Shown here in pieces: positions 7,330 through 14,780 of a stretch of DNA of 16,925 bases. Every line of letters starts with the position of its first letter. Positions within the stretch are counted from its first letter, which is position 1. Location of the stretch: NCBI GenBank assembly GCA_946480295.1, contig CAMLIT010000094.1, positions 1 to 16,925 on the forward strand. Direction: 5' to 3'. Under the pieces are notes generated by a model. The model ran no database searches. It was not told where the DNA came from and worked only from the letters and a program-made list of their open reading frames with translations. The DNA comes from an uncultured Gemmatimonadota bacterium. GTDB lineage: Bacteria; Gemmatimonadota; Gemmatimonadetes; Gemmatimonadales; Gemmatimonadaceae. A program made the translations under genes and the position numbers.

Positions 7330-10140
7330 CTAGGGCCGCCCCGCCTTCAACCGCTTGAGCACCGCGCCCAGCTGGTCGATCTCGCGGCCGTACGCGGCCC
7401 AGTCGCCCGCGCGCTGCGCCGCGATCGCGCGGTCGTAGTGCTGCTGCGCCTCGCGCACCGCGGTCGCCAGCGCGCCTGACGCGGCGCCTCCCGCGGCGCC
7501 CGTCGCCACGTTAGGCGTGGGCGCCGGCGCGCCCGAATCCGCGGCCGCCAGTGTCGGCTGCGCCGCCGCTCCGCCCCCGAACAGCTGCGCCAGGCCGTCC
7601 TCCAGCGTCTCGCCCATGGCCACGCGGTTCTCGAGCGCCACCACCACGCGCTTCAGCTCGGGGATCGTGCCTCCCTCGGAGCGGAGATACAGCGGCTGGA
7701 CGTAGATCAGCGACTCGCCGATGGGGATCACGAGCAGCTCGCCGCGAATGACGCGCGATCCCTTCTGGTCCCACAGCGTGAGCTGCTGGGAGATGCTCGT
7801 CTCCTGGTTGATGCGATTCACGATCTGCTTCGGGCCGTAGACGAGGCTCTGCTTCGGGAAGCGGTAGGCCACGAGCTTCCCGTAGTTCGGGCCGTCCATG
7901 CGCGCCGCCATCCACGCCGCGAGGTTGTCCTTCCCGGCCGGCGTGAACGGCGTCATGTAGATGAACTCGGGCTTCGCCTCGCCCGGCAGGCGCAGGATGA
8001 TGTGCCGCATGAACGGATTCGCGTTGGGCGTGCCCTGCTCGACGCGGGGGTACTGCCATTGGTCCTCTCGATGGTAGAACGCGTCGGGGTCGACCATGTG
8101 ATAGGTGGCGTACAGCGCGGTCTGAAGGCGGAACAGGTCCCCCGGATAGCGCAGGTGGCGGCGGACGTCGGCCGGCATGGCGGACAGCGGCTTGAAGATC
8201 CCGCCGAAGATCGCCGCGTAGGTGCGCACGATCGGGTCGGCCGGATCGGCGACGTAGGCGTCCACGGTGCCGTCGTAGGCGTCGATCACGACCTTCACGC
8301 TGTTGCGCATGTAGTTCGTGCCGTCGGCCGCCGGCTGGGAGTACGGCCAGCGGTCGCTCGACGTGTACGCGTCGAGGATCCATTTCAGGGTGCCCGAGTC
8401 GGTCACCATGAGGTACGGGTCGGCGTCGAAGGTCAGGAAGGGGAGCGCCGTCTGCGCGCGCTCGGCGATGTTCCGGCGGTACAGGATGCGGGCGTCGCGC
8501 GAGAGGTACGACGACAGCAGCACGTCCGTGGACCCGAACTGCCAGGCGTACAGCGCGCGCCGCAGGAAGGAGCCGATCGGCACCCCGCCGCGGCCGGTGT
8601 AGTTGGTGTAGACGTTCCGGTCCGGCCCGGGATAGTCGAACTCCTTCTGGCCCGTGCCGACGAAGACGTAGTCGTTCGTGAGCTGCCCGTAGTAGATCTG
8701 CGGGCGAGTGACCTTGAGCGACACGGTCGACACGGGCGGCAGGTCCTTGATGAACAGCACCGGCAGCCCTTCCGGCGTCACCTGGTTCACCGGCGCCATC
8801 GCCACGCCCATGCCGTGGGTGAAGGTGAGCCGGTCGTTGATGAAGTTGCGGGTCGGCAACTTCGCCGTGTTCAGCTCGCGCGCCGAGAGGTGCACCTGGC
8901 GGTACTTCCCGTCGATCATGTAGCGATCGTCGTTCACCGACACGAAGTCGTAGTAGGTGCGGATCTCCTGGAGCTGCCCGAGGGTCTGCTGGAGGAGATC
9001 GCGCTCCCAGAGCCGCACGTTGTCGATCGTCGCCGAGTCGGCCCGGATGTCGGCCATGGTGAGCTGCACGTCGCCCGCGAGGTCGCGCGACGCGACGCTG
9101 TCGATGCGCCAGGCATGGCGCGTCGCCGCGATGTGCCGCTGGAGGTACGGCCGCTCCAGCGCCAGCTCGTTGGGCGCGACCTCGAACCGCTCCTCGGCCG
9201 CCGGCGCGACGCCGCGGAAGACGATCCCCACGACGGCGTAGCCGACGACCGCGAACAGCGTGAAGCGCAGCAACTGCCCGCGCGTCGCGCCGTACAGCAC
9301 CAGCCCCGCCGCGATCACCGCGGCGATCGCCGAGATCCGGATGCCGGGGAGCAGCACGTGGACGTCGGCGTAGCTGGCGCCCACCAGCGGTCCCGTGGTG
9401 GAGTAGAGCAGCGCCGCCGAATCCACGATCCAGAGCTGGACCGCGAACAGCAGGAAGAGCAGCGCGAGCAGCGCGGCGAGATGCCGCGTCGCCCACGGCG
9501 CCGCCGTGTAGGCCCTCGGCACGAGGATCACCGCGCCGCGCAGCGCGTAGAGCACCGCCGCGCCGATCAGCGACAGGACGGTGAGGACGACGAGGAGGGA
9601 GAGGGCGGCCGAGATCGCGGGCAGGCGGAAGAGATAGAAGCCGATGTCGCGGCCGAAGAGCGGATCCGTCCGGCCCACGGGCACGGCGTGCAGCGCGGTG
9701 AGGACGCTGAGCCACTGCGCCGACGCGACCACCGCGGAGACGAACGCGACGAACAGCGCGCCGACGAGCAGCAGGGTAGGCAGGAGCCGGGAGACGTCCA
9801 CCGCCACGCCGTCGCCGCGGTTCACGTAGAGCGCGGGGAGCTTGCCCGAGCTGCGGAGCGCCCGCCGGAGGTTGCCGTAGACGAACGCGAACGCGACCAG
9901 CCCCACGATCACGAAGAGCAGGGTGCGCGTGACGAACGACTCGACGAACACCGACTCGAAGTGGATCTCGTGGTACCACAGCCAGTCGGTGGCGAAGCCG
10001 GTGAGCCACGGGAAGACGACGAGGAGGACGAACGCGGCGGCGAGGACGGCCAGCGCGATGCGGCGGCGGCGGGAGACCGGCGCGGGGTTGGAGCTGACGC
10101 GGAAGCCTCTGGGCGGGATGGTCATGGTACCAATGAACAT
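7330..10140 (-). CDS. UPF0182 family membrane protein
   Basis: The 936-residue protein matches UPF0182 (COG1615) in length, architecture and motifs. Seven membrane helices are expected near residues 27-47, 72-92, 121-143, 175-198, 219-239, 268-284 and 290-309, with the family motif DPLFGRDIGFYLFRLP between helices 3 and 4. A large extracytoplasmic domain of about 550 residues follows, including ATRHAWRIDSV, QETSISQQLTLWDQKGSRVI and GESLIYVQPLYLRSE. An Ala/Pro-rich linker and a helical tail (AVREAQQHYDRAIAAQRAGDW) close it. No biochemical role is established for the family to my knowledge. The start is the ATG at 10140 or the second ATG at 10125; neither has a clear ribosome binding site. It faces away from hipBA across a 249-bp control region. 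Confidence 0.95.
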   Translation of the reverse strand: MFIGTMTIPPRGFRVSSNPAPVSRRRRIALAVLAAAFVLLVVFPWLTGFATDWLWYHEIHFESVFVESFVTRTLLFVIVGLVAFAFVYGNLRRALRSSGKLPALYVNRGDGVAVDVSRLLPTLLLVGALFVAFVSAVVASAQWLSVLTALHAVPVGRTDPLFGRDIGFYLFRLPAISAALSLLVVLTVLSLIGAAVLYALRGAVILVPRAYTAAPWATRHLAALLALLFLLFAVQLWIVDSAALLYSTTGPLVGASYADVHVLLPGIRISAIAAVIAAGLVLYGATRGQLLRFTLFAVVGYAVVGIVFRGVAPAAEERFEVAPNELALERPYLQRHIAATRHAWRIDSVASRDLAGDVQLTMADIRADSATIDNVRLWERDLLQQTLGQLQEIRTYYDFVSVNDDRYMIDGKYRQVHLSARELNTAKLPTRNFINDRLTFTHGMGVAMAPVNQVTPEGLPVLFIKDLPPVSTVSLKVTRPQIYYGQLTNDYVFVGTGQKEFDYPGPDRNVYTNYTGRGGVPIGSFLRRALYAWQFGSTDVLLSSYLSRDARILYRRNIAERAQTALPFLTFDADPYLMVTDSGTLKWILDAYTSSDRWPYSQPAADGTNYMRNSVKVVIDAYDGTVDAYVADPADPIVRTYAAIFGGIFKPLSAMPADVRRHLRYPGDLFRLQTALYATYHMVDPDAFYHREDQWQYPRVEQGTPNANPFMRHIILRLPGEAKPEFIYMTPFTPAGKDNLAAWMAARMDGPNYGKLVAYRFPKQSLVYGPKQIVNRINQETSISQQLTLWDQKGSRVIRGELLVIPIGESLIYVQPLYLRSEGGTIPELKRVVVALENRVAMGETLEDGLAQLFGGGAAAQPTLAAADSGAPAPTPNVATGAAGGAASGALATAVREAQQHYDRAIAAQRAGDWAAYGREIDQLGAVLKRLKAGRP

Positions 10141-10320
10141 GGCACCGGCGGCGGCGAAACGTCAGCAGTGGGTGGCCGGGCGTCGGTGCGCACGCCTAAC
10201 GACTCAGGGTGGCCTCTGGCGTCGTGAGGGGCTCCTGCGCGGGTCCAGCACGCCCGGGCCATTCCACGAGATGTGAGGTGCAGGGCGGCCGACCGCGCTC
10301 GCGAGGCCCGTCGGGTTGCG

Positions 10321-10336
10321 ATCCACCGGCGTGGAT
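10321..10336. promoter_or_regulatory. hip operator-like palindrome ATCC-N8-GGAT
   Basis: ATCCAC and GTGGAT form perfect 6-bp arms around CGGC. Written differently the site is ATCC-N8-GGAT, the core of the E. coli HipB operator TATCC-N8-GGATA, lacking only the outer T and A. It lies 53 bases before the hipB start, where an autoregulatory site is expected. The match is by eye and involves eight fixed bases. Confidence 0.5.
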
Positions 10337-10368
10337 GTTAGATATACGCAACCGGTGCATGACTAGGC

Positions 10369-10384
10369 GTTATACATATATAAC
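10369..10384. promoter_or_regulatory. palindrome GTTATA-N4-TATAAC before hipB, overlapping the likely -10
   Basis: Perfect 6-bp arms surround CATA in an AT-rich island (TATACATATATAAC) that is exceptional in this GC-rich DNA. It ends six bases before the hipB ATG at 10390 and supplies several -10-like hexamers, so transcription may start at or next to the ATG, giving a leaderless or nearly leaderless message. A degenerate relative with the same GTT...AAC ends lies 32 bases (about three helical turns) upstream at 10337-10352. Confidence 0.45.
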
Positions 10385-10389
10385 AGAGT

Positions 10390-10743
10390 ATGCCAAAGGT
10401 CGTTCCCCCGGTCCCCGTCGCCGCCCGGCGCGTGCTCGCCAGGCTCGGCGCCGACATCGGCGCCGCGCGCCGCCGTCGGCGCCTGCCGCTCGCCATCGTC
10501 GCCGAGCGTGCGCTCACGACGCGGCAGACGGTCGCGCGCATCGAGAGGGGCGACCCGCGCGTCGCCATCGGTACCTGGGCCAGCGTACTCTTCGTGCTCG
10601 GGCTGGTGGACCGGCTCGGCGACGTCGCCGATCCTGGCCGGGACGAAGTCGGCCTGGCCATCGCCGCCGAGCAGCTCCCCGCGGTGGCTCGCCTGCCGCG
10701 CTCCGGGGGCCGCGGCGGCAAGGGCAGCGAGGCGCGCAAGTGA
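10390..10743 (+). CDS. hipB: HipB-like antitoxin, XRE/HTH regulator
   Basis: The 117-residue protein precedes hipA, overlapping it by four bases (GTGA), the standard antitoxin-toxin order. Residues ~14-80 carry the XRE helix-turn-helix pattern (LGADIGAARRRRRLPLAIVA, then TTRQTVARIERGDP as the recognition helix region, then the last helix VLFVLGLVDRL). It should bind and neutralise HipA and repress the operon through sites upstream, where the palindromes at 10321 and 10369 lie. The start has no ribosome binding site but follows a strong AT-rich promoter-like stretch. The C-terminus is basic and Gly-rich (GGRGGKGSEARK), presumably disordered. Called hipB from family and neighbour. Confidence 0.88.
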   Translation: MPKVVPPVPVAARRVLARLGADIGAARRRRRLPLAIVAERALTTRQTVARIERGDPRVAIGTWASVLFVLGLVDRLGDVADPGRDEVGLAIAAEQLPAVARLPRSGGRGGKGSEARK

Positions 10744-12005
10744 GCACGCCGGCCGCCGTCGTCTACGTCGATATCGCCGACTCGACGCACCTCGTCGGCC
10801 GCCTCTTCGTCGCGGCCAGCCGCGGTCGCGAATCGGCGACGTTCATCTACGCGCCCGAGTGGATCGACTCCGGGCACAGGTTCGCCCTGGAACCCGCGCT
10901 GGCGCTGTCCGCGGGGCCGTACTACACCACGCCGGGACGGGCGCTGTTCGGGGCGCTCGGCGATTCGGCGCCGGACCGGTGGGGACAGACGCTGCTGCGG
11001 CGCGACGAGCGTCGGCGCGCGAAGGAGGAGGGGCGCGCGCCGCGCACGCTGCGCGAGATCGACTTCCTGCTCGGCGTGACGGACACGGTGCGGCAGGGCG
11101 CGCTCCGCTTTGCGGCGGAGGAGGGCGGGCCGTTCCTCGCGCCGGAGAAGGAGCATGGCGTGCCGCCGCTCGTGGAATTACCTCGGTTGCTGGACGCAGC
11201 CGAGCGTTTTCTCGCCGATGAGGAATCGACGGACGACCTGCGCCTCCTGCTGGCGCCCGGCTCGTCGCTCGGCGGCGCACGACCCAAGGCGTCGGTGCGC
11301 GATGCCGGCGGCAACCTCCTGATCGCCAAGTTCCCCAAGCCGGACGACGAGTACCGGGTCGTCGCGTGGGAGGCCGTCGCGCTCGACCTTGCCCGCCGCG
11401 CCGGCATCCCGGTGGAGGATCATCGGCTGGAGACGATCGCCGGCCGCGACGTCCTCCTCGTGCGCCGATTCGACCGATGCGGCACGCATCGCATTCCGTT
11501 CCTCTCGGCGCTGAGCATGCTCGGCGCTGCCGATGGCGACCGCCGCAGCTACGCGGAGATCGCCGACGTGCTGCGCCAGCACGGCGCGGCCGTTCGCACC
11601 GACCTGCCGAACCTGTGGCGACGAATGCTCTTCACCGTGCTGATCTCCAACACCGACGACCACCTGCGCAACCACGGCTTCCTGTACGCGGGCGCGAAGG
11701 GGTGGCGGCTATCGCCGGCTTACGATCTCAATCCGGTGCCGGTGGACGTCCGGCCGCGCGTGCTCTCGACGGCCATCGGTATGGACCTCGACCCGACGGC
11801 GTCGTTCGAGATCGCCCTGGAGGTCGCGGAGCTGTTCGACCTGGATCCGCGCGAAGCGCGGACGATCGCCGGGGAGGTCGCCGTCGCCGTGTCGCAGTGG
11901 CGCGACGTGGCGAGCGGCCTGGGCATCCGCGCCTCCGAGATCGACCGCATGGCCTCGGCGTTCGAGCATCAGGACCTGGCGGCGGCCGCCGCGTGCATCG
12001 ACTGA
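10740..12005 (+). CDS. hipA: HipA family serine/threonine kinase toxin
   Basis: The 421-residue protein is a HipA kinase. In E. coli such a kinase phosphorylates glutamyl-tRNA synthetase and causes growth arrest and persistence; the target here is not known. The N-terminal part (FGALGDSAPDRWGQTLLRR, 70-88) is the HipA-specific domain. The glycine-rich loop SSLGGARPKA (175-184) contains Ser176 at the place of the regulatory autophosphorylated Ser150 of E. coli, and LLIAKFP (193-199) has the ATP-site Lys. The catalytic NTDDHLRN (304-311) supplies Asp306 and Asn311, and SPAYDLNP (325-332) the metal-binding Asp329. The Asp306-Asn311-Asp329 spacing equals E. coli 309-314-332. It appears complete and active. 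The GTG start overlaps the hipB stop. Confidence 0.93.
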   Translation: MSTPAAVVYVDIADSTHLVGRLFVAASRGRESATFIYAPEWIDSGHRFALEPALALSAGPYYTTPGRALFGALGDSAPDRWGQTLLRRDERRRAKEEGRAPRTLREIDFLLGVTDTVRQGALRFAAEEGGPFLAPEKEHGVPPLVELPRLLDAAERFLADEESTDDLRLLLAPGSSLGGARPKASVRDAGGNLLIAKFPKPDDEYRVVAWEAVALDLARRAGIPVEDHRLETIAGRDVLLVRRFDRCGTHRIPFLSALSMLGAADGDRRSYAEIADVLRQHGAAVRTDLPNLWRRMLFTVLISNTDDHLRNHGFLYAGAKGWRLSPAYDLNPVPVDVRPRVLSTAIGMDLDPTASFEIALEVAELFDLDPREARTIAGEVAVAVSQWRDVASGLGIRASEIDRMASAFEHQDLAAAAACID

Positions 12006-12014
12006 GCGGGGCTG

Positions 12015-12857
12015 CTACTGGCCCGCGCCGCGCCCACCGCGCAGCGAGTCGCCGGCCGCGATGAGCCGGGCGCGCGGCGCCGCGCGCGAATCCCCGGACA
12101 CCGCCCGCTCGAACCGGCGCATGTTCTCGGTCACCGGCACCGCGTGCAGCGCGAACATGCGCGACCGGTCGTTCCAGATCTTGCCGTCGTAGAGGCGGGC
12201 GGCCTCGTAGCCGGCGTGCCGGGCCTCCAGCAGCGCGCGCCTGTCCCACGCCCCGAACGGATACGCGAAGAACTTCGGCGCGGCGCCCAGATGGCGGCGG
12301 ATGTCGACGCGGCTGCTGTCGATCTCGTACGCCAGGCCGCGATGGTCGTCGGGGAGCATCGGGTGGGTGCGGGTGTGCGAGCCGATGGTCATCCCCGCGC
12401 TCTGCATCTCGCGCAGCTCCGCCCAGGTCATGTTGAGCGGGTCGCGCCCGATCACGTTCGTGAAGACGAAGAAGGTGGCAGGCAGGCCGAGCTTCCGCAG
12501 GATGGGAAAGGCGTGCCGATACTGATTCGCCCAGCCGTCGTCGAAGGTGATGACGACGGGGCGCGGCGGCAGGGTCGCGCGGCCCTGGAGGGCGTCCACG
12601 AGCTGCTCGAACGAGATCACGTGGTACCCGCCGTTCACGAGGTAGCGCATCTGCTCCTCGAACACGGCCGGAGCGACGTCGAGGACGCGCTGCTCGTGCG
12701 TCTGCCCGGGATGGTGGGGAAAGACGCTGTGGTAGACGAGGATGGGGACGCGGACCGAGTCCTTCCGGACGGAGTCCGGGCGGGCGGAGTCGGGGCGCGG
12801 CGTGGCGATCGCGGAGAGAATCGCGAGGGCGATGGCGGTGAGCATGGCGCCTAACAT
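12015..12857 (-). CDS. secreted polysaccharide deacetylase (carbohydrate esterase 4)
   Basis: This 280-residue enzyme is predicted to remove acetyl groups from a polysaccharide in the envelope, by the CE4 metal-dependent reaction. Motifs in order are ILVYHSV (39-45), TFDDG (104-108) with the catalytic and metal-binding Asp pair, SHTRTH (160-165) with the two metal-binding His, and FAYPFGAWD (197-205). A hydrophobic N-terminal helix (about 3-18) ending at AIA should be a signal peptide. It is followed by a Pro/Asp/Ser/Arg linker built from three 5-residue repeats encoded by a 15-bp tandem repeat. ATGs at 12857 and 12845 are possible starts; the first is inside ATGTTAGGC, with a rare TTA codon. 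It converges with hipA (nine bases between stops). The substrate is not visible. Confidence 0.92.
   Translation of the reverse strand: MLGAMLTAIALAILSAIATPRPDSARPDSVRKDSVRVPILVYHSVFPHHPGQTHEQRVLDVAPAVFEEQMRYLVNGGYHVISFEQLVDALQGRATLPPRPVVITFDDGWANQYRHAFPILRKLGLPATFFVFTNVIGRDPLNMTWAELREMQSAGMTIGSHTRTHPMLPDDHRGLAYEIDSSRVDIRRHLGAAPKFFAYPFGAWDRRALLEARHAGYEAARLYDGKIWNDRSRMFALHAVPVTENMRRFERAVSGDSRAAPRARLIAAGDSLRGGRGAGQ
12751..12795. repeat. 15-bp tandem repeat, three copies, in the deacetylase linker
   Basis: Three imperfect copies of a 15-bp unit (CGGACGGAGTCCGGG-like) lie end to end. On the minus strand they encode RPDSA-RPDSV-RKDSV, a flexible charged linker between signal peptide and enzyme. 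The unit length is a multiple of three, so copy-number change would alter linker length without shifting the frame. Confidence 0.75.
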
Positions 12858-12881
12858 ATTTGACGCACCGTGTCGTCGCGG

Positions 12882-12895
12882 GTGACGTCAGTCAC
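12882..12895. promoter_or_regulatory. palindrome GTGAC-GTCA-GTCAC in the divergent gap
   Basis: The 5-bp arms are perfect and the centre holds TGACGTC. The same 7-mer recurs at 12996-13002, inside the putative promoter of the antitoxin gene. The site lies between the divergent deacetylase and abrB-doc genes and could bind the AbrB-type antitoxin or another regulator. This is a short motif by eye. Confidence 0.3.
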
Positions 12896-12994
12896 GGCCG
12901 GATACGCGGACCGTGCGCCTGTGACCAAGGCTCGACACCGGCGTCAGCGGCGGTGATGCGGGACGGAAGCGGTGCCGGCCGAGTCGACAGCCCG

Positions 12995-13023
12995 TTGACG
13001 TCGTAGCACAAAAGTAGCAGATT
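12995..13023 (+). promoter_or_regulatory. candidate promoter of the abrB-doc operon
   Basis: TTGACG (12995-13000) matches the -35 consensus at five of six positions and is followed after 17 bases by CAGATT, a weak -10. The start codon at 13064 lies about 35 bases past the predicted start of transcription. The -35 is convincing and the -10 is poor. Confidence 0.4.
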
Positions 13024-13051
13024 GCTCTCGTCGGAATGCCAACTCGAACTC

Positions 13052-13057
13052 GAGGAG
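13052..13057 (+). promoter_or_regulatory. ribosome binding site that sets the antitoxin start
   Basis: GAGGAG lies six bases before the GTG at 13064. It selects this GTG over the TTG at 13022, whose frame would add 14 residues (SSECQLELEE and so on) not typical of AbrB antitoxins. Confidence 0.75.
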
Positions 13058-13063
13058 TCCCAG

Positions 13064-13291
13064 GTGGTCAAACGCGTCTCCATGCGCCGCGCGGGCGGAT
13101 CGGTCACGGTCACGATTCCCAAGGACATCGCCGAGCGGTATCACCTCGCGGCGGGAGAGGAGGCGTTCGTGGTGGAGACGGACCGCGGCGTACTGGTCAC
13201 CGCGTACGATCCCGCCTTCGAAAAGGCCATGGCCGTCTACCAGCGCGGGGCGCGCAAGTTCAAGCACGCACTCCGCGAGCTCGCGAAGTAA
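13064..13291 (+). CDS. AbrB/MazE-type antitoxin of a doc module
   Basis: The 75-residue product has the swapped-hairpin beta-barrel motif of AbrB/MazE antitoxins near the N-terminus (MRRAGGSVTVTIPKDIAERY, residues 7-26), with the typical VTIPK turn, and a helical C-terminus (PAFEKAMAVYQRGARKFKHA) that should wrap the toxin. The gene is nine bases upstream of the Doc-like toxin, the standard antitoxin-first order. The GTG start is chosen from the GAGGAG at 13052. It should repress its own operon from the gap at 12858-13063. The family pairing is clear; the DNA site is not. Confidence 0.85.
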   Translation: MVKRVSMRRAGGSVTVTIPKDIAERYHLAAGEEAFVVETDRGVLVTAYDPAFEKAMAVYQRGARKFKHALRELAK

Positions 13292-13300
13292 CGCCGATCC

Positions 13301-13696
13301 GTGAGGGAGCCGGCCTGGCTCGATCGCGTGATCGAAGAGGCGATCCATCATGACCAGCTTCAGCAGCACGGTGGGTTGCGCGGGATCAAGGACGAGAATG
13401 CGCTGGAGTCGGCGCTCGCCCGAGCGCGCCACCGCTGGGCGTATCGGCCGCGGGCCAACCTGTTCGAGTTGGCGGCGGCATACGGCTATGGACTCGCCAC
13501 AGAGCAGGCGTACAGCGACGGCAACAAACGCGTCGCGTTCATGGCGATGTACGTCTTCCTCGGTCTGAACGGCCACGACATCGAGGCGCCGGAGGCGGAG
13601 GTCGTGCAGCTGATGCGCGCTGTCGCCGCGGGCGAGACGAAGGAGCGCGCGCTGGCGGCGTGGCTGCGTGCGCACGCCACAGCGATCGAGCGGTGA
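13301..13696 (+). CDS. Doc-like (Fic fold) toxin with altered active site
   Basis: The 131-residue protein has the length and layout of death-on-curing toxins. In P1, Doc phosphorylates elongation factor Tu. Matching segments are HGGLRGIKDENALESALARA (23-42), LFELAAAYGYGLA (54-66) and VFLGLNGHDIEAPEAE (85-100). The Fic loop reads QAYSDGNKR (69-77), where family members normally have H-x-F-x-[D]-G-N-K-R: the catalytic His is Gln69 (codon CAG), and Phe is Tyr71. The anion-binding GNKR is kept. The toxin may be inactive, weakened or changed in chemistry. The GTG start follows the antitoxin stop by nine bases. The frame is otherwise intact, with no frameshift or truncation, so it is not an obvious pseudogene. 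Confidence 0.88.
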   Translation: MREPAWLDRVIEEAIHHDQLQQHGGLRGIKDENALESALARARHRWAYRPRANLFELAAAYGYGLATEQAYSDGNKRVAFMAMYVFLGLNGHDIEAPEAEVVQLMRAVAAGETKERALAAWLRAHATAIER

Positions 13697-13794
13697 CGGC
13701 GCTCACCAGCCCATGGACAGGCGCTGGCGCGCTCCCCTCCGGCGCGGTACGCTAGGCAGCATGACTCAGTCGGCCGGACCGCAGCTCGAGGCAC

Positions 13795-13800
13795 AGGAGG
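13795..13800 (+). promoter_or_regulatory. ribosome binding site that sets the slipin start
   Basis: A perfect AGGAGG lies five bases before the ATG at 13806. The in-frame ATG at 13761 has no comparable site, so the shorter protein is preferred. Confidence 0.8.
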
Positions 13801-13805
13801 TTCCG

Positions 13806-14756
13806 ATGGCCGTCAACAACTTTCCGCCGGCGCTCGAGAGCGCGCCGTCGGGCCCGCGCCCGAACTTCATCTCGGTGCTGATCGCCCTGGTCTTCATCGG
13901 ACTTGGCCTGCTGTTCCTGGTCGGCAACGGCCCCGCGGACGTTGCCGGCTTCGTCGTCGCGGCGGTCGTCGGACTCCTCGCGGGCATGTCCCCGCAGGTC
14001 GCGAAGCACTGGGAACGCGCGGTGGTGCTGCGGCTCGGCCGATACCGCGGGCTGAAGGGCCCGGGGCTCTTCTGGATGGTCCCGTTCGTGGACAGCGTCA
14101 CGGCGTGGGTGGACCAGCGGGTGATCACGACGCCCTTCGCCGCCGAGGAGACGCTGACGTCGGACACGGTGCCCGTGAACGTGGACGCGGTGCTCTTCTG
14201 GGTGGCGCACGACCCGCGGAAGGCGGCGCTCGAGGTGCAGAACTATCCGCAGGCGGTGACGTGGGCGGCGCAGACGGCGCTGCGCGACATCATCGGCCGC
14301 ACGTCGCTGTCCGAGCTGCTGCGCGGGCGGGAGCGCATCGAAGGGGAGCTGCAGGAACTGATCGACCAGCGCTGCATGCCATGGGGGATCGAGGTGCAGG
14401 CGGTGGAGATGCGCGACGTCGTGATCCCGGCGACGCTGCAGGACGCCATGTCGCGCGAGGCGCAGGCGACGCGCGAGAAGGCAGCGCGGATCATCCTCGG
14501 CGAGGCGGAGGTGGAGATCGCCGCGCTGTTCGACAAGGCGTCGGAGAAGTATCAGCAGAACCCGACGGCGCTGCACCTGCGGGCGATGAACATCGTCTAC
14601 GAGGGGCTGAAGCAGAAGGGCGCGCTGATGGTGGTGCCGAGCTCCGCGATCGAATCGATGGGGCTCGGGGGGACGCTCGGGATGGCGGCGATGGAGCAGC
14701 TGGCGAGGGGGAAGGGCGGCGAGGGGGGAGTCGTGGAGGGCGAGCGGGGAGAGTGA
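13806..14756 (+). CDS. slipin (stomatin/prohibitin, SPFH/band 7 family)
   Basis: This 316-residue membrane protein belongs to the stomatin-like slipins, which oligomerise on membranes and are linked to lipid-domain organisation and protease control. Two hydrophobic segments (about 21-40 and 46-62) form the membrane hairpin. The SPFH domain follows from about residue 68, with the signature region RAVVLRLGRYRGLKGPGLFW (71-90), PVNVDAVLFWVAHDPRKA (123-140) and QTALRDIIGRTSLSELL (156-172). A charged helical region (MSREAQATREKAARIILGEA, 215-234) and a Gly-rich tail close it. No NfeD-type protease partner is visible in the window. It starts 109 bases after the doc-like gene and converges with the GMC gene. 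Confidence 0.93.
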   Translation: MAVNNFPPALESAPSGPRPNFISVLIALVFIGLGLLFLVGNGPADVAGFVVAAVVGLLAGMSPQVAKHWERAVVLRLGRYRGLKGPGLFWMVPFVDSVTAWVDQRVITTPFAAEETLTSDTVPVNVDAVLFWVAHDPRKAALEVQNYPQAVTWAAQTALRDIIGRTSLSELLRGRERIEGELQELIDQRCMPWGIEVQAVEMRDVVIPATLQDAMSREAQATREKAARIILGEAEVEIAALFDKASEKYQQNPTALHLRAMNIVYEGLKQKGALMVVPSSAIESMGLGGTLGMAAMEQLARGKGGEGGVVEGERGE

Positions 14757-14773
14757 GACGTGACCCGCACGTC
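14757..14773. terminator. short hairpin between convergent genes
   Basis: GACGTG (14757-14762) pairs with CACGTC (14768-14773) around ACCCG, filling most of the 24-base gap between the stops of slipin and the GMC gene. There is no T tract on either side, so it is at best a weak bidirectional terminator. Confidence 0.3.
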
Positions 14774-14780
14774 GTGAATC

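Noticed and set aside
7511..10009. 832-residue second minus-strand frame over the same gene
   Set aside because: It is Arg/Ala/Pro-dominated low-complexity sequence in the wrong frame of UPF0182, whose own frame matches a known family over its whole length.
8002..10227. 741-residue open frame on the plus strand
   Set aside because: It is antisense to UPF0182, very rich in Arg, Glu, Asp, Gly and Val with no motif, the usual mirror of a GC-rich gene.
13692..13707. GGTGA...TCACC hairpin after the doc-like gene
   Set aside because: Only five pairs, no T tract, and it overlaps the stop region; not enough to call a terminator.
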